A stretch of DNA of 37,240 bases from an uncultured Lachnospiraceae bacterium (GTDB taxonomy: Bacteria > Bacillota > Clostridia > Lachnospirales > Lachnospiraceae): assembly GCA_944375815.1 (NCBI GenBank), contig CALWBA010000164.1, positions 1 through 37,240 of the forward strand, read 5' to 3'. Under the pieces are notes generated by a model. The model worked only from the letters and a program-made list of their open reading frames with translations, had not been told where the DNA came from and made no database searches. Each line of letters opens with the position of its first letter. The stretch's first letter is position 1. Position numbers and translations under genes: made by a program. This document shows positions 7,896 through 16,439 of the stretch, in pieces.

Positions 7896-8588
7896 ATGAG
7901 AGAGATTAAGATTGAGACTGAAAAAATGGATTACAGCGGTGCGGAAGCGTATAAGTCTCTGCGCACCAATCTGATGCTGTGCGGCAGTGACAAAAAGGTG
8001 ATTGCGGTTACGAGCTGTACGCCCGGAGAGGGGAAGAGCAGCGTGACACTGAATCTGGCCATGTCGCTTGCCGAGACCGGAAGGCGCGTTGTACTCATAG
8101 ATGCGGATCTGCGGAAATCGGTACTGCTCGGAAGGGTACATGTCAAAGAAGAGATCCGGGGACTGACGCACTACCTTGCAGGACAGGAGCAGCTTACGGA
8201 TGTAATCTGCTCCACCAATATCCGCGGATTCTGCATGATATTTGCAGGACCGGTGCCGCCGAATCCTGCAGAGCTTCTTGGCGGACAGAAGTTTGAGAAA
8301 ATGCTGGAGGTGCTCAGAGAGATGTTTGACTATGTCCTGATTGACACTCCGCCGCTCGGCAGCGTAATTGACAGCGCTGTGATTGCCCAGAATTGCGACG
8401 GATCCGTACTCGTCATCGAGGCCGGATCCATCAGCTACCGGTTTGCACAGAGCGTTAAGGAACAGATGGAAAAGACCGGATGCCCGATACTCGGCACTGT
8501 GATCAATAAGGTAAACCTGCACAGGCAGGGATATTATGGGAAATATTACGGCAAATATTATGGAAAATACGGGGAACAGCAGGCGTAG
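7896..8588 (+). CDS. cpsD: Tyrosine-protein kinase (BY-kinase, CpsD/YwqD)
   Basis: 230 residues. Walker A is TPGEGKSS (42-49), the Walker A' motif lies in VVLIDADLR (65-73) and Walker B in YVLIDTPP (146-153), the trio that defines bacterial tyrosine kinases. The N-terminal SGAEAYKSLRTNL box is the interaction helix that promotes ring formation in homologues. The C-terminus is a tandem run of YYGK units ending YGEQQA, giving seven tyrosines within residues 213-225 for autophosphorylation. The kinase needs the Wzz partner encoded 14 bases upstream, and CpsB reverses its phosphorylation. Confidence 0.94.
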   Translation: MREIKIETEKMDYSGAEAYKSLRTNLMLCGSDKKVIAVTSCTPGEGKSSVTLNLAMSLAETGRRVVLIDADLRKSVLLGRVHVKEEIRGLTHYLAGQEQLTDVICSTNIRGFCMIFAGPVPPNPAELLGGQKFEKMLEVLREMFDYVLIDTPPLGSVIDSAVIAQNCDGSVLVIEAGSISYRFAQSVKEQMEKTGCPILGTVINKVNLHRQGYYGKYYGKYYGKYGEQQA

Positions 8589-8611
8589 GGGAACTGGGAA
8601 AGGAGAATGAA

Positions 8612-9964
8612 ATGAGAATAGCAGTGGTGGGAACAGGCTATGTAGGGCTGGTGTCAGGCACCTGCTTTGCTGATATGGGAAATGAAGTTATCTGCGTGGA
8701 TAACAACGTGGAGAAAATCGAAAAGCTGAAGCGCGGCGTTATTCCGATCTATGAGCCGGGACTTGAGGAACTGGTGGAACAGAACATGGAGAGCGGACGT
8801 CTGAAGTTTACTTCCGATATAGCGGAGGCGCTTGAATGTTCTGATTTTTGCTTTATTGCAGTGGGTACGCCAATGGGAGAGGATGGAAGCGCAGATCTGA
8901 CATATGTGCTGGAAGTGGCCAGGAGCATCGGAAGCGTTATGAATCATCATATCTATGTCATCGATAAATCTACTGTCCCGGTTGGAACTGCAGCGCTGGT
9001 GCGCCGGACAATACAGGAAAAGCTCGACGAACGCGGCAGTGACCTGACATTTGATGTTATTTCCAATCCGGAATTTCTGAAAGAGGGAACGGCGGTCAAC
9101 GACTGTATGATGCCTGACCGTATTGTAATCGGTGTGGATAATCAGAAAGCTGCAAAGAAAATGCGTGAGCTGTATCTCTCATTTGTGAGAAAGCCGGAAT
9201 CGATCCTGATTATGGACATTGCGTCTGCTGAGATGACCAAATATACAGCAAACTCCATGCTTGCAACAAAGATCAGCTTCATCAATGAGATTGCAAACAT
9301 CTGTGAACTTGTGGGCGCTGATGTCAATCAGGTGCGTCTCGGAATCGGATCCGACAGCCGTATTGGCCACAGCTTTATCTATCCTGGCTGCGGCTACGGC
9401 GGAAGCTGCTTCCCCAAAGATGTGCAGGCTCTGATCCGGACCAGCAGCTTAAGCGGATATGAGCCTCAGATCCTGCGTGCTGTTGAGGAGGTTAATTTCG
9501 CTCAGAAACGCGTGATTCCCAGAAAGGTAGTAGAAAAATATGGAGAAAATCTCTCAGGCAGAACGTTTGGGGTCTGGGGACTCGCATTCAAGCCTGACAC
9601 CGACGATATGCGGATGGGATCTTCCATAGTGATTATAGAGGAACTCACAAAAAGGGGAGCAAGAATTCATGCCTATGATCCCAAGGCAATCATGGAGGCG
9701 AAAACGTGCTATCTGAAAGGAAATCCGAACGTGAAATATTTCGACGGGAAGTATGATGCACTGGAAGGATGCGACGCGATGATCCTGGTGACAGAGTGGA
9801 AAGAATTCAGAAGTCCCAATTTCGAACTGATGAAGGAAATGCTGAAGTCACCGGTTATCTTTGACGGAAGAAACCAGTACGACCGCGAGGAGATGGAAGA
9901 ATACGGTTTTGAACTTTATCAGATCGGCGTCGGCATACCGCCGCTTCGCACAGCGGTGATGTAA
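8612..9964 (+). CDS. ugd: UDP-glucose 6-dehydrogenase
   Basis: 450 residues, typical for the family. It oxidises UDP-glucose to UDP-glucuronic acid with two NAD. The N-terminal Rossmann motif is GTGYVG (7-12), the central region includes [11 protein letters not shown], and the catalytic cysteine is Cys266 within [10 protein letters not shown]. The C-terminal UDP-binding domain begins near 315 ([19 protein letters not shown]). The AAAGGAGAA site lies shortly before ATG 8612. The product feeds the decarboxylase encoded next. Confidence 0.96.
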   Translation: MRIAVVGTGYVGLVSGTCFADMGNEVICVDNNVEKIEKLKRGVIPIYEPGLEELVEQNMESGRLKFTSDIAEALECSDFCFIAVGTPMGEDGSADLTYVLEVARSIGSVMNHHIYVIDKSTVPVGTAALVRRTIQEKLDERGSDLTFDVISNPEFLKEGTAVNDCMMPDRIVIGVDNQKAAKKMRELYLSFVRKPESILIMDIASAEMTKYTANSMLATKISFINEIANICELVGADVNQVRLGIGSDSRIGHSFIYPGCGYGGSCFPKDVQALIRTSSLSGYEPQILRAVEEVNFAQKRVIPRKVVEKYGENLSGRTFGVWGLAFKPDTDDMRMGSSIVIIEELTKRGARIHAYDPKAIMEAKTCYLKGNPNVKYFDGKYDALEGCDAMILVTEWKEFRSPNFELMKEMLKSPVIFDGRNQYDREEMEEYGFELYQIGVGIPPLRTAVM

Positions 9965-9984
9965 CAGGAGGAGGGATACAGACA

Positions 9985-10935
9985 ATGCGGATACTTGTAA
10001 CAGGAGGCGCGGGGTTTGTGGGATCGAATCTCTGTGCCCGGCTGATGGAGGATGAGAACAATGAGGTCTGGTGCCTGGATAATCTGAGCACCGGAAGAAT
10101 GGAAAACATAAAGCAGTTTTTAAAAAATCCAAGATTTACATTTCTTGAGCAGAATGTGCAGGAACCTTTGAAACTCGATGTTCAGCAGATCTATCACACA
10201 GCGTGTCCGGCCAGTCCGCCTGCTTACCAGAAAGACCCGGTGGATACCACCAGAACGTGCGTGCTGGGGACACTGAATATGCTGGAACTTGCGAAAAAGT
10301 GTGACGCTGTGCTCTTGAATTTTTCCACGAGCGAAGTGTACGGTGATCCTCAGGAACATCCGCAGAGAGAGGATTACAGAGGAAATGTCAATCCGATCGG
10401 TGTCAGAAGCTGCTACGATGAGGGAAAGAGATGTGCCGAGAGTCTCTGCTTTGACTATGCCAGAGAATACAATACTGCGGTAAAAGATATACGGATTTTT
10501 AATACGTACGGAAAAAATATGGATCCTGAGGACGGGCGGGTTGTCAGCAATTTCATTATCCAGGCGCTGAAAGGAGAAGATCTGACGGTTTATGGAGATG
10601 GTTCACAGACGAGAAGCTTCTGCCATGTGGATGATCTGGTGGAGGGAATTATGCGCATGATGCATACGCCGAGGGAGGTAACAGGACCTGTAAACCTCGG
10701 AAATCCGGGAGAATTTACGGTGATGGAGCTCGCCGAAAAGGTTCTAGAAAAGACGGGAAGCAAAAGTAAAATTGTCTGTCTGCCGCTTCCTATGGATGAT
10801 CCGGTGAGAAGAAAGCCCGATATCACACAGGCCAGAAAACTGCTGGGCTGGGAGCCGAAAATCTCTCTTGATGAGGGACTGGATCGGACAATCCGGTACT
10901 TTGAGGAGGGATTGCGCGTATGGCAGAGAACGTAA
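9985..10935 (+). CDS. uxs: UDP-glucuronate decarboxylase (UDP-xylose synthase)
   Basis: A 316-residue extended short-chain dehydrogenase. The NAD site is GGAGFVG (7-13). The catalytic triad is Ser/Thr in [10 protein letters not shown] (about 113-122) and Tyr144/Lys148 in RSCYDEGKR. Signatures [33 protein letters not shown] and GRVVSNFI follow eukaryotic and bacterial UXS enzymes closely, which separates it from plain 4-epimerases. It should convert UDP-GlcA from the preceding gene to UDP-xylose in the cytoplasm. Its end overlaps the next gene by 16 bases. Confidence 0.88.
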   Translation: MRILVTGGAGFVGSNLCARLMEDENNEVWCLDNLSTGRMENIKQFLKNPRFTFLEQNVQEPLKLDVQQIYHTACPASPPAYQKDPVDTTRTCVLGTLNMLELAKKCDAVLLNFSTSEVYGDPQEHPQREDYRGNVNPIGVRSCYDEGKRCAESLCFDYAREYNTAVKDIRIFNTYGKNMDPEDGRVVSNFIIQALKGEDLTVYGDGSQTRSFCHVDDLVEGIMRMMHTPREVTGPVNLGNPGEFTVMELAEKVLEKTGSKSKIVCLPLPMDDPVRRKPDITQARKLLGWEPKISLDEGLDRTIRYFEEGLRVWQRT

Positions 10936-11579
10936 TGGCTCAGATGGAAAGACCGAGAGTCCGGCCCAATGAAGGGAAAATATACCTCAGAGTGAAGCGG
11001 ACTGTGGATGTGGTGGGAAGCCTCGGCGGTATTTTGGTACTAAGCCCCGTATTTCTTGCCGCTGCCGCAGCAGTCTTTCTGGAGGATCCGGGCAGTGTGA
11101 TTTTCAAACAGAAAAGAAACGGACAGGGCAACCGGGTATTTGAAATCTATAAATTCCGCAGTATGTGCAAGGATGCGCCGAAGATGCAGATGCAGATGCA
11201 GAAGCTGAATGAATTAAAAGGACCGGCTTTTAAAATGAAGGACGATCCGCGTGTGACGCGCGTCGGAAAGTTTCTGCGCAGAACCAGCATTGATGAGCTG
11301 CCGCAGCTTTTTAATGTTCTGAGAGGAGAGATGAGCCTGGTAGGCCCCCGTCCGCTTCCGACATATGAGACAGAGCAGCTTGCACCGTGGCAGAGACAGC
11401 GCCTTCTAGTGAAGCCCGGACTTACGTGCTACTGGCAGATCAGCGGAAGAAACGATGTGGAGTTCGACGAATGGATGGAAATGGACTGCCGCTATATCGC
11501 AGATGCCGGGATATGGACGGATATGAGAATTATTCTCAAAACGATCGCGGCGGTTATAAAAAGAAAGGGGGCGTATTGA
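10920..11579 (+). CDS. Initiating sugar-phosphate transferase (polyprenyl-phosphate PGT)
   Basis: A 219-residue small monotopic phosphoglycosyl transferase. It moves a sugar 1-phosphate from a UDP-sugar to undecaprenyl phosphate and so starts the repeat unit on the inner membrane face. A membrane segment lies at about 29-52. Family motifs are KFRSM (78-82), DDPRVTRVG (108-116), [10 protein letters not shown] (120-129), VGPRP (141-145) and WQISGRN (172-178). It lacks the long N-terminal membrane domain of WbaP/WcaJ, like PglC-type enzymes. Start at ATG 10920 is inside the end of the decarboxylase gene, suggesting coupled translation. The sugar, probably a hexose or an N-acetylhexosamine derivative, cannot be read from sequence. 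Confidence 0.92.
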   Translation: MAENVMAQMERPRVRPNEGKIYLRVKRTVDVVGSLGGILVLSPVFLAAAAAVFLEDPGSVIFKQKRNGQGNRVFEIYKFRSMCKDAPKMQMQMQKLNELKGPAFKMKDDPRVTRVGKFLRRTSIDELPQLFNVLRGEMSLVGPRPLPTYETEQLAPWQRQRLLVKPGLTCYWQISGRNDVEFDEWMEMDCRYIADAGIWTDMRIILKTIAAVIKRKGAY

Positions 11580-11580
11580 T

Positions 11581-12570
11581 ATGGCTGTTCTGATCTGCGG
11601 GGGTGCGGGATACATCGGCTCCCACGTAAACCAGTGCTTCAGCAGAAACGGCAGAGATACGGTCGTATTTGACAATCTTGTGTACGGGCACAGAGAGGCC
11701 GTTAAGTGGGGCAGATTCATAAAGGGTGATCTCGCTGACAGAGAAGCGCTTGAGAGCGTGTTCAGCCAGTACGCCATAGACGCTGTGATTCATCTGGCGG
11801 CATATGCCTACGTGGGAGAGAGTGTGATAGAACCACAGAAGTATTATATCAATAATGTTGCAAACACGCTCAATCTGCTGAGCGTAATGAGAAAATTCGG
11901 GTGCGGCAGACTGGTGTTTTCCTCCACCTGCGCGACGTACGGGGAACCGGAAAGACTTCCGATTACGGAAGATATGCCGCAGAATCCCGTAAATCCATAT
12001 GGCAGGACAAAACTGATGGCCGAGCAGATCTTCCGTGATTATGAAAAGGCATATGGAATGAAATTTGCGGTTCTGCGGTATTTTAACGCTGCGGGGGCTG
12101 ATCCGGAGGGAAATATCGGAGAGAGTCATGACCCCGAGACACATCTGATTCCTCTTGTGCTGCTTGCAGCTGCAGGAAAACGAAAAGAAGTCAGTGTTTT
12201 CGGTACGGATTACGACACACCGGACGGCAGCTGCATCCGCGATTATATTCATGTCAGCGATCTTGCCAGGGCACATCTGCTGGCACTTGCGTATCTGGAG
12301 AAAGAAGAGAAAAGCTGCTTTTTGAATCTGGGAAATGAGCGCGGTACCTCTGTATTTGAGGTGATTGCCGCAGCGAAGAAGGTAACCGGAAAGGATTTTC
12401 CGATACGGAAATGTCCGAGGCGTCCGGGGGATCCGGCAAAACTGGTTGGAAGCAGCCGTCTGGCAGGAGATCTTCTGGGATGGAAGCCCAGGTATCCTGA
12501 GATTGAGACAATTGTGGAGCATGCCTGGAACTGGCAGAAAAAGAGGGAGAATTCCTATGATGGATATTAA
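11581..12570 (+). CDS. galE: UDP-glucose 4-epimerase (GalE)
   Basis: 329 residues. The NAD site is GGAGYIG (7-13), the catalytic Ser/Thr lies in FSSTCATYG (113-121) and Tyr140/Lys144 in NPYGRTK. ALRYFNAAG-like and SCIRDYIHVSDL signatures are those of GalE. It would supply UDP-galactose for the mutase Glf encoded further down. Because the operon also makes UDP-xylose, a UDP-xylose/UDP-arabinose 4-epimerase activity is a real alternative; these enzymes are hard to tell from GalE by motif. It starts two bases after the preceding stop. Confidence 0.88.
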   Translation: MAVLICGGAGYIGSHVNQCFSRNGRDTVVFDNLVYGHREAVKWGRFIKGDLADREALESVFSQYAIDAVIHLAAYAYVGESVIEPQKYYINNVANTLNLLSVMRKFGCGRLVFSSTCATYGEPERLPITEDMPQNPVNPYGRTKLMAEQIFRDYEKAYGMKFAVLRYFNAAGADPEGNIGESHDPETHLIPLVLLAAAGKRKEVSVFGTDYDTPDGSCIRDYIHVSDLARAHLLALAYLEKEEKSCFLNLGNERGTSVFEVIAAAKKVTGKDFPIRKCPRRPGDPAKLVGSSRLAGDLLGWKPRYPEIETIVEHAWNWQKKRENSYDGY

Positions 12571-13306
12571 GATACTGGTTGCGGCACACAAACCGTATGC
12601 TATGCCGCGGGAAGAAATCTACCTTCCGATTCACGTGGGAAGGGAGGGAAAGGAGCCTATCGGCTTTAAGGGGGATAATACGGGAGACAATATTTCGATT
12701 GACAATCCGCGTTTCTGCGAACTTACGGCTGTGTACTGGGCGTGGAAAAATCTGAAGGCTGACTATATCGGACTTGTACATTACAGGCGATATTTCAGAG
12801 GAAAGAGGAAGCGCATGGCCCGCAGAGAAGAATTTTCAGAGCTTCTTGCGCACTGTGACCTGATACTGCCTGAAAAACGCCATTATTTTATCGAAACAAT
12901 CCGTTCCCATCATCTTCATCTTCCCTATGTCTACGAGAAGGATCTGCGTGTCCTGGAGAGTGTGATACGGGAAAAATCTCCGGAGTATCTCCCGGCATTT
13001 CACACGGTTATGAACAAAAGGAGCGCGCACATGTTCAATATGTTTGTGATGAAGCGGGAGCTGTTCTGTCAGTACTGCTCATGGATGTTCCCGATTCTGC
13101 AGGAGGCGGACAGAAGGATTGATACTTCGGAATACACCGCCATGGAAAGGCGTGCCGTGGCATATCTCGGAGAGTTCATGCTTGATATCTGGAATGAGAG
13201 GCGAAAAATTCCCTATGAGGAGATGCCGGTGCTTTTTCTGGAAAAGGAGAATCTGATAAAAAAAGGCACAACGCTGATTATCCGAAAACTCCGGGGAAGA
13301 AGATAG
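12557..13306 (+). CDS. DUF4422 family protein, probable glycosyltransferase
   Basis: 249 residues from the ATG at 12557 (a second ATG follows directly), with AGAGGGAGA upstream. The reading extends further left in frame, but that part lies inside galE and lacks family residues. The N-terminus DIKILVAAHKPY, the motif GDNTGDNIS, and LVHYRRYF near 75-82 are those of DUF4422, a family found in polysaccharide loci and treated as glycosyltransferases. No signal peptide or membrane segment is seen. It overlaps galE by 14 bases and precedes glf, so transfer of galactofuranose is plausible but unproven. Confidence 0.82.
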   Translation: MMDIKILVAAHKPYAMPREEIYLPIHVGREGKEPIGFKGDNTGDNISIDNPRFCELTAVYWAWKNLKADYIGLVHYRRYFRGKRKRMARREEFSELLAHCDLILPEKRHYFIETIRSHHLHLPYVYEKDLRVLESVIREKSPEYLPAFHTVMNKRSAHMFNMFVMKRELFCQYCSWMFPILQEADRRIDTSEYTAMERRAVAYLGEFMLDIWNERRKIPYEEMPVLFLEKENLIKKGTTLIIRKLRGRR

Positions 13307-13324
13307 GAGAAAGGAGGGAGTCAT

Positions 13325-14437
13325 TTGCCCAAATATGATTATCTGATTGTGGGAGCGGGACTGTTCGGCAGCGTATTTGCTCAGAGGATGACAGAAATGG
13401 GAAAGGACTGCCTGATCATCGAGAAGCGCTCCCATGTAGGCGGAAATATTTATACGAGAGAGATTGAAGGGATTCAGGTCCATATGTACGGTCCTCATAT
13501 TTTTCATACAGTCCATGAGCATGTATGGGAATATGTGAACCGGTTTGCAGAATTTAATCACTTCCGTTACGAGCCGCTGGCTGTTTACGAAGGAAAGCTG
13601 TATCACCTCCCATTTAATATGAACACATTCCATGAGATGTGGAACGTACGCACTCCGGATGAAGCGAGAGAAATTCTCGTAAAACAGCGGGCGGAGATAC
13701 AGGGACAGCCGCGCAACCTGGAGGAGCAGGCAATCTCACTTGTAGGACGGGATATTTACAGAATTCTGATTCAGGGCTATACAGAGAAGCAGTGGGGGCG
13801 TCCGTGCAGTGAACTTCCCGGATTTATCATCCGGCGGCTTCCGCTTCGAATGCGATATGACAATAACTATTTTGATGATCCATATCAGGGAATACCGATC
13901 GGAGGGTATACCGGGATGATTGAGAAGATGCTCAAAGGCATTCCCGTAGAACTGAACACGGATTTTTTTGAGGACAGAGAGAATTTCAGAAAAATGGCCG
14001 ATGTCATTCTGTATACGGGGCCGCTCGACGCTTATTTTGATTACTGTTACGGACCGCTCGAATACCGGAGCCTGCGCTTTGAGACAGAGACGCTTGATAT
14101 GGAGAATTTTCAGGGAGCGGCAGGGATCAACTATACGGAGCGTGAAGTGCCGTTTACGCGTATTACAGAACATAAACATTTTGAATTCGGAACGCAGAAA
14201 AAAACAGTCATTACCCGGGAATATCCGCTCGAGTGGAAGATGGGAGAGGAGCCGTATTATCCGGTGAATGATGAAAAAAACGTGGAGATTTATGAAAAAT
14301 ACCGGGAACTTGCGGACCGCGAAGAGAATGTATTAATGGGCGGACGGCTGGCGGACTATCTGTATTATAACATGGACAGCGTGGTACGAGCCGCACTTCG
14401 CCTGGCAGATCAGGAAAAAAGAAAGAGGGGTGGATGA
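13325..14437 (+). CDS. glf: UDP-galactopyranose mutase (TTG start)
   Basis: 370 residues, the normal length. This FAD enzyme interconverts UDP-galactopyranose and UDP-galactofuranose. The FAD motif is GAGLFG (10-15), followed by EKRSHVGGNIYT (33-44) and YGPHIFHT (55-62), the flexible loop region with KQWGRP, and a C-terminal GRLADYLYYNMD motif that contacts FAD. The start is TTG 13325, preceded by AAAGGAGGG; there is no nearer ATG. Its presence means that galactofuranose is a likely component of the polymer. The stop overlaps the next reading frame. Confidence 0.95.
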   Translation: MPKYDYLIVGAGLFGSVFAQRMTEMGKDCLIIEKRSHVGGNIYTREIEGIQVHMYGPHIFHTVHEHVWEYVNRFAEFNHFRYEPLAVYEGKLYHLPFNMNTFHEMWNVRTPDEAREILVKQRAEIQGQPRNLEEQAISLVGRDIYRILIQGYTEKQWGRPCSELPGFIIRRLPLRMRYDNNYFDDPYQGIPIGGYTGMIEKMLKGIPVELNTDFFEDRENFRKMADVILYTGPLDAYFDYCYGPLEYRSLRFETETLDMENFQGAAGINYTEREVPFTRITEHKHFEFGTQKKTVITREYPLEWKMGEEPYYPVNDEKNVEIYEKYRELADREENVLMGGRLADYLYYNMDSVVRAALRLADQEKRKRGG

Positions 14438-14439
14438 AA

Positions 14440-15270
14440 ATGAATAAGGACAGCAGGATGGATCTGATTCTTCGGCTTCGCAGCAGCCGGACAATCCGGC
14501 GGATTTTTCATCCGTTTCTGAAGCTGCGTGTGGAGATATTCAGAAGAAGATATTTTGCAGGCGGAGCAGCAAAAAAGCTGCAGAAACTCAAAGGCGCATA
14601 TCAGGGGCAGCGCTGCTTTATTATAGGGAACGGACCAAGCCTTACAGAGTATGATGTGAGAAAACTGGAAGGAGAATATACGTTTACGATGAACAGGATC
14701 TTTCCGATGATTGCGCGTACCGGTTTTTCTCCGTCGTTTTACGTGGCAGTGGATGAGGATTTTATCCGGAGAGAACAGGAACAGATCAGGAGGCTGGACT
14801 GTCCGTTTAAATTTATCAACAGCAGCGCCTGTCCGCGCAGTATTCCCAAGGGGGTCTACCCGATATTCATAGCCAGCGATGTTCCGGTGGATAAGGCGGG
14901 ATACGTCAAGAAAACGATCAGTACGCGGGTGGAGCAGGGATTTTCACTCTCGTACTCCGTATCCTGCTATTGTATCGAGCTTGCGCTCTATATGGGCTTT
15001 ACAACGATTTATCTGCTGGGGATTGATCACAACTTTCCCAAGATGGCTGACAGCCGGGGCAGAACAATCCGCAATCCGGAGGTGAAAGAACACTATGAGG
15101 GAGGAAGCTATGAGGACGGCAGCGTTATTTTTTACCGGGATGCGGTTACAAGCTGCTATGAAGCGTATGCGAAGTATGCTGCAGAACACGGTATATCCAT
15201 TGTGAATCTCACAAGAGGAGGAAAGCTCGAGGTTTTTCCGCGGGAAGACTTTGAACGGATTGTGCCATGA
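14440..15270 (+). CDS. DUF115/GT42-like protein, candidate CMP-ulosonate or other glycosyltransferase
   Basis: 276 residues from ATG 14440, nine bases after AGAGGGG; an ATG at 14434 overlapping the glf stop is also possible (278 residues; numbering here uses that frame). A basic N-terminus (1-50) precedes a Rossmann-like domain. It opens with CFIIGNGPSL (61-70), has an Asn at 87 (FTMNRIF), and later ALYMGFTTIYLLGIDHN (184-200), then ends GISIVNLTRGGKLEVF. This is the DUF115/MptE-like layout seen in surface-glycan loci. It also recalls Campylobacter CstII (GT42), with its AGNGPSL and YLSGID motifs, a family that uses CMP-sialic acid. With a CMP-ulosonate module in the operon, transfer of that sugar is an attractive inference. 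Confidence 0.65.
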   Translation: MNKDSRMDLILRLRSSRTIRRIFHPFLKLRVEIFRRRYFAGGAAKKLQKLKGAYQGQRCFIIGNGPSLTEYDVRKLEGEYTFTMNRIFPMIARTGFSPSFYVAVDEDFIRREQEQIRRLDCPFKFINSSACPRSIPKGVYPIFIASDVPVDKAGYVKKTISTRVEQGFSLSYSVSCYCIELALYMGFTTIYLLGIDHNFPKMADSRGRTIRNPEVKEHYEGGSYEDGSVIFYRDAVTSCYEAYAKYAAEHGISIVNLTRGGKLEVFPREDFERIVP

Positions 15271-16439
15271 TACGCATCGATTATAAGAAATTATTCTTTG
15301 CGGCGGCACTTATAAGCATCTTTCGGCTGGATGGTCTGATCTATCTGGTTCCCACGATGAAATACGTCTATGGCGCAGCTCAGGCGGCGGTACTTTTCTG
15401 GGCGCTGTATCTGATGCTGCGGGACAGAATGCGGGTAAATGCCCTTCTGATTTTTGCGGTACTGTATTTTGGAGTCAATCTTGCTGTGACCGTATTAAAA
15501 GAGGGAAGCCTGGAACAGATTGTCTCCATGATAACAAGTGATCTGACAATCCTGCTGACCGGATACATCGGGATAAAGCGGGATCCGGAGGGATTCATCG
15601 CATCAGCGGAATATATTTTCCGTGTTCTGCTGCTGATCAATCTTGTCAGCATGCTCATCTTTCCGGGCGGTCTGGGGCTGACGAGGAGCAGCAACAAGAT
15701 TTTTCTGCTGGCATCGGACAACGGACTGCTGAAATATCTGCTGAGTTTCTGCGTTGTGCACGGTCTGTACGGCTGCATACGCAAAAACGGGCTGTTCACA
15801 AATCTCTGGTTCTATGGAGTATGTATTCTGGAGCTTCTTATCGGGAATGCGGCGACATCCTACGTCGCGTTTTCCGTATATCTCGCAGGACTTCTGTTCC
15901 TGGGGATTCTGCCCTATGCCCGGCTGATCTGGGCGGTTTTTGCAGGCACACTGGCGGCAAACTGGTTTCTTCTGATTTTCCGTCATATGGAGCTGTTTGC
16001 GTCACTTGTAAAACTTGTGGGAAAAAACCTGACATTCAGCGGCAGAACCATAATCTGGGACAGCGCACTGAGCCTTTTGGGACGTCTTCCCGTCTTTGGA
16101 TACGGAGTGTCGGAAAATACGTACTATGTAATATATAAGAATACCCCGATGGAAGCCCACAACATGATCTTAAGTCTGCTGCTGCAGGGGGGCGCTCTGC
16201 TGCTTGCTCTGTTTGCCGCACAGATTATCTGCGTAAATCTGAGGATACAGCATCTGGGAGCAAAGAGCGGGCTGAACTATGCAGTGCTGGGCATAATAGC
16301 ATACGGCGTGATGTTTCTGGTGGAATCTCCGCCTATTATACCGGGATTTTTTCTCATATTAATTCTTGCAGAGAGCCTGCCGGGGTATGGAGAATGGTGT
16401 ATCCCGGCAAAAAGGTGGAGGTGGCGCTTCTATGGCTGA
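15267..16439 (+). CDS. wzy: Polysaccharide polymerase (Wzy / O-antigen ligase-like membrane protein)
   Basis: 390 residues, almost entirely hydrophobic, with about ten membrane segments. The signature SGRTIIWDSALSLL...FGYG...MEAHNMILSLLLQGG (about 253-312) is the large-loop pattern of Wzy_C/O-antigen ligase proteins, with the conserved Arg and the AHN motif. It should join repeat units on the outer face of the membrane. ATG 15267 overlaps the previous stop, so it is translationally coupled. Wzy proteins vary greatly in sequence, so the polymerase role is inferred from motif, topology and operon. Confidence 0.85.
   Translation: MIRIDYKKLFFAAALISIFRLDGLIYLVPTMKYVYGAAQAAVLFWALYLMLRDRMRVNALLIFAVLYFGVNLAVTVLKEGSLEQIVSMITSDLTILLTGYIGIKRDPEGFIASAEYIFRVLLLINLVSMLIFPGGLGLTRSSNKIFLLASDNGLLKYLLSFCVVHGLYGCIRKNGLFTNLWFYGVCILELLIGNAATSYVAFSVYLAGLLFLGILPYARLIWAVFAGTLAANWFLLIFRHMELFASLVKLVGKNLTFSGRTIIWDSALSLLGRLPVFGYGVSENTYYVIYKNTPMEAHNMILSLLLQGGALLLALFAAQIICVNLRIQHLGAKSGLNYAVLGIIAYGVMFLVESPPIIPGFFLILILAESLPGYGEWCIPAKRWRWRFYG

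Noticed and set aside
11554..12591. Minus-strand frame of 345 codons across galE
   Set aside because: No recognisable domain, antisense to a clear epimerase gene, and no ribosome site or operon context.
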